64,000 nucleotides of DNA from Variovorax sp. PAMC28562 (GTDB lineage Bacteria; Pseudomonadota; Gammaproteobacteria; Burkholderiales; Burkholderiaceae_C): contig NZ_CP060296.1 in the NCBI RefSeq assembly GCF_014303735.1, positions 4,485,501 to 4,549,500 of the forward strand, given 5' to 3'. The notes beneath the pieces were generated by a model. That model was not told the DNA's origin. It worked only from the letters and a program-made list of their open reading frames with translations, and searched no databases. Below are positions 33,811 to 43,430 of the stretch, piece after piece (position 1 is the first letter of the stretch; each line of letters starts with the position of its first letter). Position numbers and translations under genes: made by a program.

Positions 33811-33878
33811 TGCTGCATAGCAGCAAAAAACGCTTGAAAGCTGTAGTCAGCTCCCTATACTTCAGTCCATGCTGCAGC
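33811..33878 (+). promoter_or_regulatory. Phasin promoter with PhaR-like TGC operators
   Basis: TTGAAA (33834-33839) and TATACT (33856-33861), spaced by 16 bases, make a good sigma-70 promoter. TGCTGC-ATA-GCAGCA (33811-33825) lies just upstream and GCTGCAGC (33871-33878) just downstream. TGC-rich palindromes of this kind are where PhaR binds phasin promoters in PHA-making bacteria. A further perfect repeat, TTTAGAA-N6-TTCTAAA, sits at 33790-33809. Confidence 0.55.
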
Positions 33879-33938
33879 GCAACATAGACGGCTCGGCAAC
33901 GTACCAAGCACCCCTTTTCAACACTACTGGAGATCATC

Positions 33939-34490
33939 ATGGCCCTCAACGCTGACCAACTCATCGCTTCGCAAAAAGCTTCGCTCGAAACCCTGTTCGG
34001 CCTGACCACCAAGGCATTCGAAGGCGTCGAGAAGCTGGTCGAACTGAACGTGACCGCCTCCAAGGCAGCACTGACCGAAGCTGCTGGCACCGCCAAAGCC
34101 GTGATGGGCGTCAAGGACGCACAAGAACTTTTGGCTCTCCAAGCCAGCCTGTTCCAGCCGCTCGCCGAAAAGACCGCTGCCTACAGCCGTCACCTGTACG
34201 ACATCGCACAAGGCACCAGCGCCGAGTTCACCAAGGCATTCGAAGCCAAGGCCGCCGAAACGCAAGCCACCATCGTCGGCATGGTCGACAGCGCTTCGAA
34301 GAACGCACCTGCAGGCTCTGAAACCGCCGTCGCCATGATGAAGAGCGCCGTGGCTGCCGCCAACAACGCATTCGAATCGGTGCAGAAGGCTGTCAAGCAA
34401 GCTTCCGACGTTGCCGAAGCCAACTTCACCGCCGTGTCGACGCAAGCCGTCAACGCTGCCAAGACCGCTACCGCCAAGACCAAGCGTTAA
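33939..34490 (+). CDS. phaP: Phasin family protein
   Basis: 183 residues, almost wholly helical and Ala/Lys/Glu-rich. The start [20 protein letters not shown] followed by [18 protein letters not shown] is the phasin signature. Phasins coat polyhydroxyalkanoate granules, control their size and keep other proteins off the surface. The region from residue 110 on is a regular amphipathic helix with few aromatic residues. TGGAG lies ahead of the ATG. The promoter carries PhaR-like operator repeats, so synthesis is probably tied to granule formation. A strong terminator follows. Confidence 0.93.
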   Translation: MALNADQLIASQKASLETLFGLTTKAFEGVEKLVELNVTASKAALTEAAGTAKAVMGVKDAQELLALQASLFQPLAEKTAAYSRHLYDIAQGTSAEFTKAFEAKAAETQATIVGMVDSASKNAPAGSETAVAMMKSAVAAANNAFESVQKAVKQASDVAEANFTAVSTQAVNAAKTATAKTKR

Positions 34491-34528
34491 TTCACAAGTT
34501 GTCTCCTTGGGTCCTCACGGATCCAATT

Positions 34529-34562
34529 CAGGGCCCTGTTTTCGGACAGGGCCTCTTTTTTT
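34529..34562 (+). terminator. Terminator after the phasin gene
   Basis: GGCCCTG-N8-CAGGGCC followed by TCTTTTTTT, 40 bases past the stop codon. Confidence 0.9.
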
Positions 34563-34633
34563 GTCCGACCGCTTTTGCGCACCCTGCATGCCGGCGTCTT
34601 CGATAATGCGACCCTCACTATTTGGAGATACGC

Positions 34634-35389
34634 ATGCAGATCGAAGGCAAGGTTTTCATCGTCACCGGCGGCGCGTCGGGGTTGGGCGAGGGCACGGCAC
34701 GGATGCTGGCCGCCAACGGTGCCAAGGTCGTGATCGCCGACATGCAGGACAAGGGCGAAGCGGTCGCACAAGACATCGGCGGCGTGTTCGTCAAGTGCGA
34801 CGTAAGTCAGGAAGCCGACGGGCAAGCCGCCGTCGCTGCCGCGCTCAAGCTGGGCAAGCTTTTCGGCCTCGTCAACTGTGCCGGCATCGCGCCGGCCGAA
34901 AAAACGGTGGGCAAGAACGGCGCGCACGCGCTGGCTGTTTTCAGCAAAACGGTGACGGTGAACCTCATCGGCAGCTTCAACATGATCCGCCTCGCGGCCG
35001 AAGCCATGGCCAAGAACGAGCCCGAGTCGACCGGCGAGCGCGGCGTGTTGATCTCGACGGCTTCCGTGGCGGCCTACGATGGGCAAATGGGCCAGGCCGC
35101 CTACGCTGCGTCGAAGGGCGGCGTGGTCGGCATGACACTCCCGATCGCGCGCGATCTTGCGCGCAACGGCATCCGCAACATGACGATCGCTCCCGGCATC
35201 TTCGGCACCCCGATGCTGTTCGGCATGCCGCAAGACCTGCAAGACGCGCTGGCCGCCAGCGTGCCGTTTCCGTCGCGCCTCGGCACGCCGGAGGACTACG
35301 CCAGGCTCGCGAAGCACATCATCGAAAACGACATGCTCAACGGCGAAGTGATTCGCCTCGACGGGGCGATCCGGCTTCCGCCGCAATAA
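34634..35389 (+). CDS. SDR 3-hydroxyacyl-CoA dehydrogenase, HSD10/type II-like
   Basis: 251 residues of the classical short-chain dehydrogenase family. The cofactor loop is [16 protein letters not shown], an acidic IADMQD end of strand 2 predicts NAD+, and the catalytic Ser ([10 protein letters not shown]) and YAASK are present. NIGxF-like and [13 protein letters not shown] segments match 3-hydroxy-2-methylbutyryl-CoA/17-beta-HSD type 10 proteins. It probably oxidises short branched or straight 3-hydroxyacyl-CoAs in isoleucine or fatty acid breakdown. GGAG six bases before ATG 34634 fixes the start over the upstream TTG. Confidence 0.85.
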   Translation: MQIEGKVFIVTGGASGLGEGTARMLAANGAKVVIADMQDKGEAVAQDIGGVFVKCDVSQEADGQAAVAAALKLGKLFGLVNCAGIAPAEKTVGKNGAHALAVFSKTVTVNLIGSFNMIRLAAEAMAKNEPESTGERGVLISTASVAAYDGQMGQAAYAASKGGVVGMTLPIARDLARNGIRNMTIAPGIFGTPMLFGMPQDLQDALAASVPFPSRLGTPEDYARLAKHIIENDMLNGEVIRLDGAIRLPPQ

Positions 35390-35413
35390 CTGCCTCGCCC
35401 ATGACTGACGGCG

Positions 35414-36340
35414 TCAAGCGTCGTCTGCAACGCCGATGCGGCCTTCGATCGGCTCGGTGCTCCCGGTGCGCTCCAGCCGTTCATATTGCGAGATGACCTG
35501 GGCGCCGAAGAGCACCAGCGTCGCGGCGATTTCCAGGCTCAGAAGCACCACGATGGCCGTCGTCAGCGAGCCGTATACGACATTGACTTGCGACAGCGAC
35601 GAGAAATACCAGACCAGGATGCGTCGCGTGACTTCCCACAACAATGCCGCAGTAATGCCGCCCAGCAGCGCGTGGTGCAGCGACAGCCGCCCGACCGGCA
35701 TCACCAGGTAGAGCGAGGTCAGCATGAAGATCTCGCCGCCGAGGCCAAGCAAGTAAAGCAGCACGCCCGACACACCTGAGAGCGACCAGCTGCGCCCGAA
35801 CAGGTCGACGCTCGATTGCCCGATGAGCTGCAGCGCGCCCGACACCACCGTGACCAGCAGCAGCCCGACGCACAGGCACAGGATGTAGACGTAGGGCATG
35901 ACCACCGACAACAGCGCATGGCGCCGATGAGTCGACTTGCGGTGATGAAAGATCACTGTCATCGCCGCTTCGAGCACAGTGAAGGCCAGCGAGCTGAAGA
36001 AGATCATCGTCACCAGCAGCACCGGCCCGAGCACGTCGCGATGGTCGAGAAAATTCGACAGCTCCTGCACGACGGCCTTCGACTGGCCCGGCAGCAGCCA
36101 TTCGAGATAGCGGCCGATCGTCATGAGCAACTCGCGCTGATCTATGAAATGCGACAGCGCGATGACGCTGACGATCAGTAGAGGGACGATCGACAGCAGC
36201 GCGTAATAGGCGACCGCGCCCGCGAGCAGCAAACCCTGGTTGGCGCGAAAAGCCTTGAGCGCGTCCCAGATGAAACGGACCGGATGGCGCAGCAGCGGCG
36301 CCGCATGACGTGCGGCTTGTCGAAGGGGGCGGGGTGTCAT
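35414..36340 (-). CDS. YihY/BrkB (UPF0761) family inner-membrane protein
   Basis: 308 residues with six membrane helices. The family signature is near the N-terminus, LLLAGAVAYYALLSIVPLLI. Later blocks such as TVLEAAMTVIFHH, LLWEVTRRILVWYFSSLSQ and NVVYGSLTTAIVVLLSLEIA are conserved in this group. The protein was once labelled ribonuclease BN, which is wrong for this family; its real function is unknown. The frame extends upstream, but ATG 36340 (MTPRPLRQ) is the sensible start. It is divergent from dnaG. Confidence 0.85.
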   Translation of the reverse strand: MTPRPLRQAARHAAPLLRHPVRFIWDALKAFRANQGLLLAGAVAYYALLSIVPLLIVSVIALSHFIDQRELLMTIGRYLEWLLPGQSKAVVQELSNFLDHRDVLGPVLLVTMIFFSSLAFTVLEAAMTVIFHHRKSTHRRHALLSVVMPYVYILCLCVGLLLVTVVSGALQLIGQSSVDLFGRSWSLSGVSGVLLYLLGLGGEIFMLTSLYLVMPVGRLSLHHALLGGITAALLWEVTRRILVWYFSSLSQVNVVYGSLTTAIVVLLSLEIAATLVLFGAQVISQYERLERTGSTEPIEGRIGVADDA

Positions 36341-36437
36341 GAGGCGGCGATAAACCGGATGGAACCTGTTGAGGCAAGTATGCCGGCTGAGCGTGTGGCC
36401 GCGAGCGGATGCGTATGATTTGGCGCTCCCGTCCCAC

Positions 36438-38369
36438 ATGACCATCCCCGCCTCTTTCATCCAGGAACTCATCGCACGGGCGGACGTGGTGGAGATCGTC
36501 GGACGCTATGTGCAGTTGAAGAAGGCCGGCGCCAATTTCATGGGGCTGTGTCCGTTCCACGGCGAGAAATCACCCTCGTTTTCGGTGAGCCCGACCAAGC
36601 AGTTCTATCACTGCTTCGGCTGCGGAGTGCATGGCAACGCGATCGGTTTTCTGATGGAACACGCGGGCATGGGCTTCGTTGAAGCGGTGCACGATCTGGC
36701 CGGTCAATACGGCCTGCAGGTGCCTGAAGACGATGCCTCGCCGGAGGAGCGCGCCCGCGCCGCCGGGCAGCGCCAAAAGCAGGCGACTTTGTTCGACGTG
36801 CTCGAAAAAGCCGGCGAGGCCTACCGCAAGCATTTGCGCAATGCACCGGGCGCCATCGACTACCTGAAGCGCCGCGGCGTCTCTGGCGAGGTCGCTAAAC
36901 AGTTCGGCATCGGCTATGCGCCGGCCGGCTGGCGCGCGCTGGCCAGCGTCTTCCCCAACTACGACGATCCGTTGCTCGCAGAAAGCGGGTTGGTCATCGT
37001 CAGCGAAGACACGCAAGGCGTGAACGGGGCGCAGGCCAGCGAAGGCGAAGCGCGACGTTACGACCGCTTTCGCGACCGCGTGATGTTCCCGATTCGCAAC
37101 GTCAAAGGCGAGTGCATTGGCTTCGGCGGACGCGTGCTCGGCGACGAAAAACCCAAATACCTCAACTCGCCCGAGACGCCGGTATTCAGCAAAGGCCGCG
37201 AGCTCTACGGCTTGTACGAAGCACGTGCAGCCTTCCGGGAGCGCGGCTTCGCGCTGGTGACCGAGGGCTACATGGACGTGGTTGCGCTGGCGCAATTGGG
37301 CTTTCCGAACGCCGTCGCCACGCTCGGTACGGCCTGCACGCCGGAGCATGTGCAAAAGCTTTTTCGCTTTACCGAATCGGTCGTGTTCAGCTTCGACGGC
37401 GACGCGGCCGGCCGGCGCGCAGCGCGCAAGGCGCTCGACGCTGCGCTGCCATATGCGAACGATGTCAGGAGCATGAAGTTCCTCTTCTTGCCGACCGAGC
37501 ACGACCCCGACAGCTTCATTCGCGAGTTCGGCGCCGACGCTTTTGCTCGCTTCATCGACGACGCGACACCCTTGTCGCGCTTCATGCTCGAAGCCGCGCG
37601 CGAAGGTTGCGACCTGGCAACCGCCGAAGGGCGCGCTCACATGACCAGCAACGTGCGACCGCTGTGGGGCGCCCTGCCCGACGGCGCCTTCAAGCGCCAG
37701 TTGCTGGGCGACATTGCAGGCATGGTTCAGATGGGCGTCGAGGCGCTGAACGAACTTTGGGGTTCGACGGCAGCGCCTCGAAATGCGCCGTCATCCGCGT
37801 CTGTGCCGACCAGTCGTTACAGAAACGACGGTGACCGAACCGTATCCGATGGTCGGTATGGCGGCAAGCCATCGCAAAGTCGGCCGCCGAGCCGCGGGCG
37901 CGTGCTGCCGCTCACCCGCCCCGACCTGGCGGTGCGGCTGCTGCTTTCGAACATGACCGAATGGGAAGGCCTCTCGCACGAACAGCACGCCATGCTGTGC
38001 GACCTGCCCGGTGAGCACGGCCGTTTGTTCGCCTGGCTCGACAGCCAACTGCACGAGCACGGAGCTCAGCCGTGGGCGGCGTTGCGCGAAGGCCTGCGCG
38101 AGCAGCCGTTCGACGGGCTGGCGACGCGGCTCATGACAGCCCCCGACGGCGGCCCGATCGGCGATCCCGAGGGAGACCAGGCGGCCGATGCAGCGCGCGA
38201 ACTGCGCAGCGTGCTCGACTTCATGCTGGACGATCGGCTCAAAGCGCAGCAGAGCGAGGCGATCGCGGCGGTCGGCACCGACCCGCAGGCGCTGGAGCGC
38301 TACAAAGCGCTCGAATCGCGCCGGCTGACGCTGCGCGCTCGCCTTAAAAGCAACACAGACACTGCTTGA
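36438..38369 (+). CDS. dnaG: DNA primase
   Basis: 643 residues in the standard three domains. The zinc-binding domain has Cys38, His41, Cys59 and Cys62 (LCPFHGEKSPSF, HCFGCGVHG). The TOPRIM catalytic domain has VTEGYMDVVALAQLG and SFDGDAAGRRAARKALD with the acidic metal ligands. A variable linker and a C-terminal helicase-binding domain (about 500-643) follow, contacting DnaB. It makes RNA primers for replication. rpoD follows after 281 bases, the conserved dnaG-rpoD order; rpsU is not directly upstream. Confidence 0.96.
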   Translation: MTIPASFIQELIARADVVEIVGRYVQLKKAGANFMGLCPFHGEKSPSFSVSPTKQFYHCFGCGVHGNAIGFLMEHAGMGFVEAVHDLAGQYGLQVPEDDASPEERARAAGQRQKQATLFDVLEKAGEAYRKHLRNAPGAIDYLKRRGVSGEVAKQFGIGYAPAGWRALASVFPNYDDPLLAESGLVIVSEDTQGVNGAQASEGEARRYDRFRDRVMFPIRNVKGECIGFGGRVLGDEKPKYLNSPETPVFSKGRELYGLYEARAAFRERGFALVTEGYMDVVALAQLGFPNAVATLGTACTPEHVQKLFRFTESVVFSFDGDAAGRRAARKALDAALPYANDVRSMKFLFLPTEHDPDSFIREFGADAFARFIDDATPLSRFMLEAAREGCDLATAEGRAHMTSNVRPLWGALPDGAFKRQLLGDIAGMVQMGVEALNELWGSTAAPRNAPSSASVPTSRYRNDGDRTVSDGRYGGKPSQSRPPSRGRVLPLTRPDLAVRLLLSNMTEWEGLSHEQHAMLCDLPGEHGRLFAWLDSQLHEHGAQPWAALREGLREQPFDGLATRLMTAPDGGPIGDPEGDQAADAARELRSVLDFMLDDRLKAQQSEAIAAVGTDPQALERYKALESRRLTLRARLKSNTDTA

Positions 38370-38391
38370 AAAAAGCGCAGCGCGCTATAAT
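38366..38391 (+). promoter_or_regulatory. Probable rpoD promoter
   Basis: A perfect TATAAT (38386-38391) follows the dnaG stop codon. The best -35 is TTGAAA (38366-38371), only 14 bases away, so the -35 contact may be poor. It would give a leader of about 250 bases before rpoD. Confidence 0.45.
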
Positions 38392-38445
38392 GTCAGGCTT
38401 CGCTATCAGCGAATTCGGCAAGAGCGACAGCAGCACCTCCGGTCC

Positions 38446-38572
38446 GGCCCCATGCGCAATGCACTCCCCTAGCGGGAACGGGCCAATACACCGCAAGGAC
38501 TGCACACCAAATGTTCGCCCAACATCTTGCCGGTGTGCTTAGTCAGTTTGGCCCATGAGGATTTATTTCCTC
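38446..38572 (+). promoter_or_regulatory. Structured 5' leader of rpoD
   Basis: Three hairpin-forming stretches are visible. GGCCC pairs with GGGCC (38446-38484). GCACACC pairs with GGTGTGC (38502-38538) around an inner ATGTT/AACAT. A small GAGGA/TCCTC pair lies near 38557-38572. No known riboswitch was recognised. It may be a regulatory leader or simply folded untranslated RNA. Confidence 0.35.
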
Positions 38573-38650
38573 TGTGCCCCCTTGTATGCCTGCGCCGGGT
38601 CCGTGGTGCGCGTGTGATTCCGCTTGTTAATTCTTGATGTTCGAGGTTGT

Positions 38651-41026
38651 ATGCCCAGTTCAAAGAAGCCTGCCGTGTCCGCCAGCCACCCCGCTGCTAA
38701 AAAACCGTTGAAGGCGACCATTGCACCCTCAAGTGCAAAGGTAACCAAAGCGGGTGCCGCCGCCTCAAAGCCGGCTGCCGCAACGAAAGTGAAAACAGTG
38801 CCCACGACCAAATCGAATCCTTCCGCCGACCTGAAGAAGCCCGCTGCAACCGCCGTGGCCGCGACGCCAGCCGCACCCGCTCCAAAGAAAGTGGGCCGTC
38901 CGCCCAAGGCAGCCGCTGCTTCAGGCGCGGCCGCACCCGCTGCCACCGGCGCCAAGCGCGGCCGAAAGCCCAAGGCTGGCAACGAAGCACCCACGAGCGA
39001 CGTCGACCTGTCGGACATCGAGGACGATCTGGCCGGTGAACCCGTCGTGACGTCGACCGAAGAAAAGGTCAAGCCACTGCGCATGAAGATCAGCAAGGCG
39101 AAAGAACGCGCCTTGATGAAGGAGTTCGGTCTCGACGAGACCGTGCTGTCTGAAGAAGATCTGGCCAAGCGCCGGTCGCGCCTCAAGACCCTGATCACGC
39201 TCGGCAAGACCCGCGGCTACCTGACGCACGGAGAAATCTCCGACCACTTGCCCGACAAGCTGGTCGACGCCGAAACGATGGAAGTCGTGGTCACCATGCT
39301 CAACGACATGGGCGTGGCGGTTTACGAGCAGACACCCGATGCCGAAACGCTGCTGCTGAACAACACGGCCCCGACTGCCGCGACCGTCGAAGAAGCCGAA
39401 GAAGAAGCCGAAGCTGCCCTTTCGACCGTCGACAGCGAATTCGGCCGCACGACCGACCCGGTTCGCATGTACATGCGCGAAATGGGCACCGTCGAACTGC
39501 TGACGCGTGAAGGCGAAATCGAAATCGCCAAGCGCATCGAAGGTGGCTTGATGGCGATGATGGAAGCGATTTCCGCATCGCCCGCCACCATCGCCGAAAT
39601 CCTGCGGCTGGCCAACGAAATTCGTGCCGGCGTGGGCAAGGCCGTCATCACCACCTTCGTCGACGGTTTCTCGAACCCCAACGAGGCCGACGACTATGTG
39701 GCCGAAGAAGACTTCGACGAGTTCGATGCCGAAGACGACGACGACGGCAAAGGCGGCTCCAAGGCGCTGACCAAGAAGCTCGAAGAACTCAAGCGCGATG
39801 CGCTCGAACGCTTCGACCGCATGGCCACGATGTTCGAAAAGATCCACAAGATCTACGAAAAAGAAGGCTACGGCACGCCTTCGTATGTCAAGGCGCAAGC
39901 AGCCCTGAGCGAAGAGCTCATGACCATCCGTTTCACCGCAAAGACGATCGAAAAGCTGTGCGACATGGTGCGCAGTCAGGTCGACGATGTGCGGAAGAAA
40001 GAGCGCGAGCTGCGCCGCATCATCGTGGACAAGTGCGGCTTTCCGCAGGACGACTTCATTCGCGACTTCAGCGGCTACGACAAGAACGGCAACCGCGTTG
40101 CCTCGCACCTGCTGAACCAGAAATGGGTCGAGAAGCACGCCGCCTCCGGCAAGGCTTGGAGCGTGGTGCTCGCACGGAACATCCCACCGGTACAGGAACT
40201 GCAGCAAAAGCTCGCCGACATCCAGGCGCGCGTCGTGGTGCCTCTGCCTGAGCTGAAGGACATCAACAAGCGCATGAACGAGGGCGAATATTCGTCGCGC
40301 GCCGCCAAGAAGGAAATGATCGAAGCCAACTTGCGCCTCGTGATTTCCATCGCCAAGAAGTACACCAACCGCGGCCTGCAGTTCCTCGACTTGATCCAGG
40401 AAGGCAACATCGGCTTGATGAAGGCGGTCGACAAGTTCGAATACCGTCGCGGCTACAAATTCTCGACGTACGCGACCTGGTGGATTCGCCAGGCGATCAC
40501 CCGCTCGATCGCCGACCAGGCACGCACCATCCGTATTCCGGTGCACATGATCGAGACGATCAACAAGATGAACCGCATCAGCAGGCAGCATTTGCAGGAG
40601 TTCGGCTTCGAGCCTGATGCGTCCATCCTGGCTGCCAAGATGGAGATCCCGGAAGACAAGATCCGCAAGATCATGAAGATCGCCAAAGAGCCGATCTCCA
40701 TGGAAACGCCGATCGGCGACGATGACGATTCGCACCTGGGCGACTTCATCGAGGACAGCAGCAACACGGCGCCGATCGAGGCTGCCATGCAGGCGGGCCT
40801 GCGCGACGTGGTCAAGGACATCCTCGACTCGCTGACGCCACGCGAAGCCAAGGTGTTGCGCATGCGCTTCGGCATCGAGATGAGCACCGATCACACGCTC
40901 GAAGAAGTCGGCAAGCAGTTCGACGTGACGCGTGAGCGCATTCGCCAGATCGAAGCGAAAGCGTTGCGGAAGTTGAAGCACCCGAGCCGTTCGGACAAGC
41001 TGCGTTCGTTCATCGACACGCTCTGA
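38651..41026 (+). CDS. rpoD: Primary RNA polymerase sigma factor RpoD (sigma-70)
   Basis: 791 residues. The first 125 are Ala/Lys/Pro-rich and contain two AT-hook-like blocks, KKVGRPPKA (79-87) and [10 protein letters not shown] (101-110). Then come region 1.1 (about 140-215), region 1.2 ([16 protein letters not shown]), the non-conserved region with an acidic [14 protein letters not shown] stretch, region 2 ([15 protein letters not shown], which melts the -10), region 3, and region 4 ([20 protein letters not shown], which binds the -35). It is the housekeeping sigma factor. The start is ATG 38651 after GAGG. A terminator follows. Confidence 0.97.
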   Translation: MPSSKKPAVSASHPAAKKPLKATIAPSSAKVTKAGAAASKPAAATKVKTVPTTKSNPSADLKKPAATAVAATPAAPAPKKVGRPPKAAAASGAAAPAATGAKRGRKPKAGNEAPTSDVDLSDIEDDLAGEPVVTSTEEKVKPLRMKISKAKERALMKEFGLDETVLSEEDLAKRRSRLKTLITLGKTRGYLTHGEISDHLPDKLVDAETMEVVVTMLNDMGVAVYEQTPDAETLLLNNTAPTAATVEEAEEEAEAALSTVDSEFGRTTDPVRMYMREMGTVELLTREGEIEIAKRIEGGLMAMMEAISASPATIAEILRLANEIRAGVGKAVITTFVDGFSNPNEADDYVAEEDFDEFDAEDDDDGKGGSKALTKKLEELKRDALERFDRMATMFEKIHKIYEKEGYGTPSYVKAQAALSEELMTIRFTAKTIEKLCDMVRSQVDDVRKKERELRRIIVDKCGFPQDDFIRDFSGYDKNGNRVASHLLNQKWVEKHAASGKAWSVVLARNIPPVQELQQKLADIQARVVVPLPELKDINKRMNEGEYSSRAAKKEMIEANLRLVISIAKKYTNRGLQFLDLIQEGNIGLMKAVDKFEYRRGYKFSTYATWWIRQAITRSIADQARTIRIPVHMIETINKMNRISRQHLQEFGFEPDASILAAKMEIPEDKIRKIMKIAKEPISMETPIGDDDDSHLGDFIEDSSNTAPIEAAMQAGLRDVVKDILDSLTPREAKVLRMRFGIEMSTDHTLEEVGKQFDVTRERIRQIEAKALRKLKHPSRSDKLRSFIDTL

Positions 41027-41060
41027 CCCCCCGGATCCCGTCACAAGGATCTCGAGCCAA

Positions 41061-41102
41061 AGCGCCCGCTGCGCCCTTCACAGGGTGCCGGGCGCTTTTT
41101 TT
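41061..41102 (+). terminator. Terminator after rpoD
   Basis: AGCGCCCG pairs with CGGGCGCT around an inner GCCCT/AGGGT stem, followed by seven T. Confidence 0.9.
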
Positions 41103-41129
41103 ATCGCACGACAACAAAGAGAGACAAGC

Positions 41130-42359
41130 ATGAATCCGGACGCCGCCAAACTCTGGCAAGCCCCCCGATGGGCGCTTGCCGCGCTGCTGGCTGTGCTCGG
41201 CATGGTCGGGCCCTTTTCGATCGACACCTACATCCCGGCGTTCTCGGGCATCGCGCAATCGATTGGGGCGACGCCGGTCGAGATGCAGCAGACGCTGTCG
41301 GCGTACCTCTTCGGCTTTGCCTTCATGAACCTGTTCCACGGTGCGCTGTCGGACAGCTTCGGGCGTCGGCCGGTCGTGCTGTGGGGTATGGCGGTGTTCA
41401 CGCTCGCGTCGCTCGGCTGTGCGCTGTCGCAAAGCATCGGCCAACTCGTGCTGTTCCGCGCGCTGCAGGGCCTGTCGACCGGTGCCGGCATCGTGGTGTC
41501 GCGTGCGGTGATTCGCGACATGTTTCCGCCCGCCGAAGCACAGCGCGTCATGTCGCAAGTCACGATCTACTTTGGCGTCGCGCCGGCCATTGCGCCCATC
41601 GTCGGCGGCTTTTTGTTCGTGCACCTGGGTTGGCACAGCGTGTTCTGGTTTCTGGTGGCGGTCGGCTGCGTGCTGTTCATCGCCAACTACAAGCTGCTGC
41701 CAGAGACACTGCATGTCGACCACCGACAGCCCTTCGAGTTCAAACACCTGATGCGCGGCTATCGGGATTTGTGTTCCGACCCGCGCTTTCTGCTGCTTGC
41801 GCTGGCCAGCGGCGTGCCGTTCAACGGCATGTTTCTCTACGTGCTCGCTGCACCGGCTTTTCTCGGTGACCATTTGCAGCTCGCGCCGACGCAGTTCTTC
41901 TGGTTTTTCCTGCTGACCATCGGCGGCATCATGTCGGGCGCATGGGTCAGCGGCCGCATGGCCGGCAAGGTCACGCCCAAGCGGCAGATTCGCGATGGCT
42001 TCCTGATCATGCTGGTCACGTCTATCGCCAACGTGGCGGCCAACGCCGTCTTCGCGCCGCACGCGGCCTGGTCGCTATGGCCGATCGCCTTCTTCGCGTT
42101 CGGCTGGGCGCTGATGGTTCCGGTGGTCACGCTGCTGGTACTCGATCTGCATCCCGAACGCCGCGGCATGGCGTCGTCACTGCAGGCCGTCATCGGCTCG
42201 ACCGCCAACGGCATCGTCGCTGGCGTGATCGCGCCGCTCGTCATGCACTCGCCATTGGCGCTCGCGGTGACGTCGATCCTGATGCTGTCCATCGGGCTCG
42301 TGGCGTGGGTCTGGCTGCATGGCCGCTGGCCGGAGATCGGCCGGCGCATCGCGGTCTGA
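41130..42359 (+). CDS. Bcr/CflA family drug-resistance MFS transporter
   Basis: 409 residues with twelve membrane helices. The opening LGMVGPFSIDTYIPAFSGIA is the Bcr/CflA signature; GALSDSFGRRPVVLWGMAVF is the family A-loop, and FRALQGLSTGAGIVVSRAVIRD is motif C-like for drug:H+ antiporters. Relatives export bicyclomycin, chloramphenicol, cysteine peptides or other small molecules; the substrate here is unknown. AGAGAG precedes ATG 41130. It lies after the rpoD terminator and is probably transcribed alone. Confidence 0.87.
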   Translation: MNPDAAKLWQAPRWALAALLAVLGMVGPFSIDTYIPAFSGIAQSIGATPVEMQQTLSAYLFGFAFMNLFHGALSDSFGRRPVVLWGMAVFTLASLGCALSQSIGQLVLFRALQGLSTGAGIVVSRAVIRDMFPPAEAQRVMSQVTIYFGVAPAIAPIVGGFLFVHLGWHSVFWFLVAVGCVLFIANYKLLPETLHVDHRQPFEFKHLMRGYRDLCSDPRFLLLALASGVPFNGMFLYVLAAPAFLGDHLQLAPTQFFWFFLLTIGGIMSGAWVSGRMAGKVTPKRQIRDGFLIMLVTSIANVAANAVFAPHAAWSLWPIAFFAFGWALMVPVVTLLVLDLHPERRGMASSLQAVIGSTANGIVAGVIAPLVMHSPLALAVTSILMLSIGLVAWVWLHGRWPEIGRRIAV

Positions 42360-42384
42360 ACAGACTGACCACGTCGCAGGCAAG

Positions 42385-43323
42385 TCACCCGCGCCTGGGC
42401 GACGGCGTGAAGCGCGGGCCTTCGGCCTTCATCCACTTTTCCAGCGCTTCCGCGAAGCCTGCAGACGCCGGTGACGTCACGCGGCGCAGCGGCCGGTACA
42501 GGCAGACGTGGCGCACGACTTCGGGTGCCGTCACACGACGCATCACCAGGCCCCAGCGCTCACCCGCCCACACGCCGACATAGGCCGGTGACAGCGTCGC
42601 TGCCAGGCCCGCCGCGGCAATGCCGAGCGCAGTCGAGATGTTGTCGACCACGTCGATCGGCGTGATGCGCTCTTCTTCCGGCAGGCCGAGCCGCATCTGC
42701 GCCACGCTGCGCTCGTGGTCGCGACCGGCGGTGACGAGCGCATGCGCACGCAGGTCGCGCCAGCGCAGCGTGCGCTTGGTGGCCAGCGGATGGTCCGGCG
42801 CACACCACAACACCCACGGACTTTCGAACAGCGGCACGCGCTGCACATCGTCGCCGGTCGGCCTGTCAGGACCGATCGCGAGATCGACATCACCACTCGC
42901 GACCATCTCGACGAGTTGCTCGACCGCGGCGTCGCGAATGCGGACGACGACCTTGGGCCGCAGCCCTGCGTAGTCGCGGATCGCGCGCGGCAGCATGGCG
43001 CTCGCGATAACCATCGGCGCCGCCACTCGCACCAGCCCGGCCGCGCGATTGCGCAGATCGGCAGCGGCCGCTTCGGCCAGCCGCAGGTGCTTGAGCACGG
43101 GCTCGATGGCACCCAGAAACTCCTTGCCCGCAGCCGTCAACGCGACGCGACGCGTGCTGCGCTCGAACAATTTGAAGCCAGCCGAAGACTCGAGTTCGAC
43201 GACGAGTTGACTCACTGCCGATGGCGTGAGCGCCAGTCGATCGGCCGCGGCAGTGAAGCTGAGCGTGTCGGAAACGCTAGTGAAGGCGTCGAGCTGGCGC
43301 AGTGTGTAGCGGGGCAATGGCAT
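42385..43323 (-). CDS. LysR-family transcriptional regulator of the hpa cluster
   Basis: 312 residues. The winged helix-turn-helix is at the N-terminus (LRQLDAFTSVSDTLSFTAAA, LALTPSAVSQLVVELE), followed by a two-lobed LysR substrate-binding domain (about 90-295). It is divergent from hpaH. The 107-base gap holds a perfect inverted repeat of the T-N11-A kind, so it most likely controls the hpaH-E-D-G operon and itself. The inducer is probably a homoprotocatechuate-pathway intermediate (inference). The start at ATG 43323 gives the usual LysR N-terminus. Its 3' end lies 25 bases from the convergent Bcr/CflA gene. Confidence 0.88.
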   Translation of the reverse strand: MPLPRYTLRQLDAFTSVSDTLSFTAAADRLALTPSAVSQLVVELESSAGFKLFERSTRRVALTAAGKEFLGAIEPVLKHLRLAEAAAADLRNRAAGLVRVAAPMVIASAMLPRAIRDYAGLRPKVVVRIRDAAVEQLVEMVASGDVDLAIGPDRPTGDDVQRVPLFESPWVLWCAPDHPLATKRTLRWRDLRAHALVTAGRDHERSVAQMRLGLPEEERITPIDVVDNISTALGIAAAGLAATLSPAYVGVWAGERWGLVMRRVTAPEVVRHVCLYRPLRRVTSPASAGFAEALEKWMKAEGPRFTPSPRRG

Positions 43324-43348
43324 CGTTCGATTATCCAGCCCAGCTACG

Positions 43349-43372
43349 CAATCGACCCAAAAGCATCGATTG
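43349..43372 (+). promoter_or_regulatory. LysR-type operator between the regulator and hpaH
   Basis: CAATCGA-N10-TCGATTG is a perfect 7-base inverted repeat with the T-N11-A geometry of LysR sites, placed midway between divergent start codons. Confidence 0.65.
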
Positions 43373-43430
43373 TCTTCATGGCCGCTAGCAGGGAGACTTG
43401 CGACCGTTACAACGAACGAGAGACAACGCG

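Noticed and set aside
35414..36340. Ribonuclease BN
   Set aside because: The YihY/BrkB family is a polytopic membrane protein without nuclease motifs; the label came from a mapping error.
38921..41044. A 707-codon minus-strand open frame opposite rpoD
   Set aside because: Same effect: rpoD is unmistakable on the other strand, and the antisense translation is low-complexity and without motifs.
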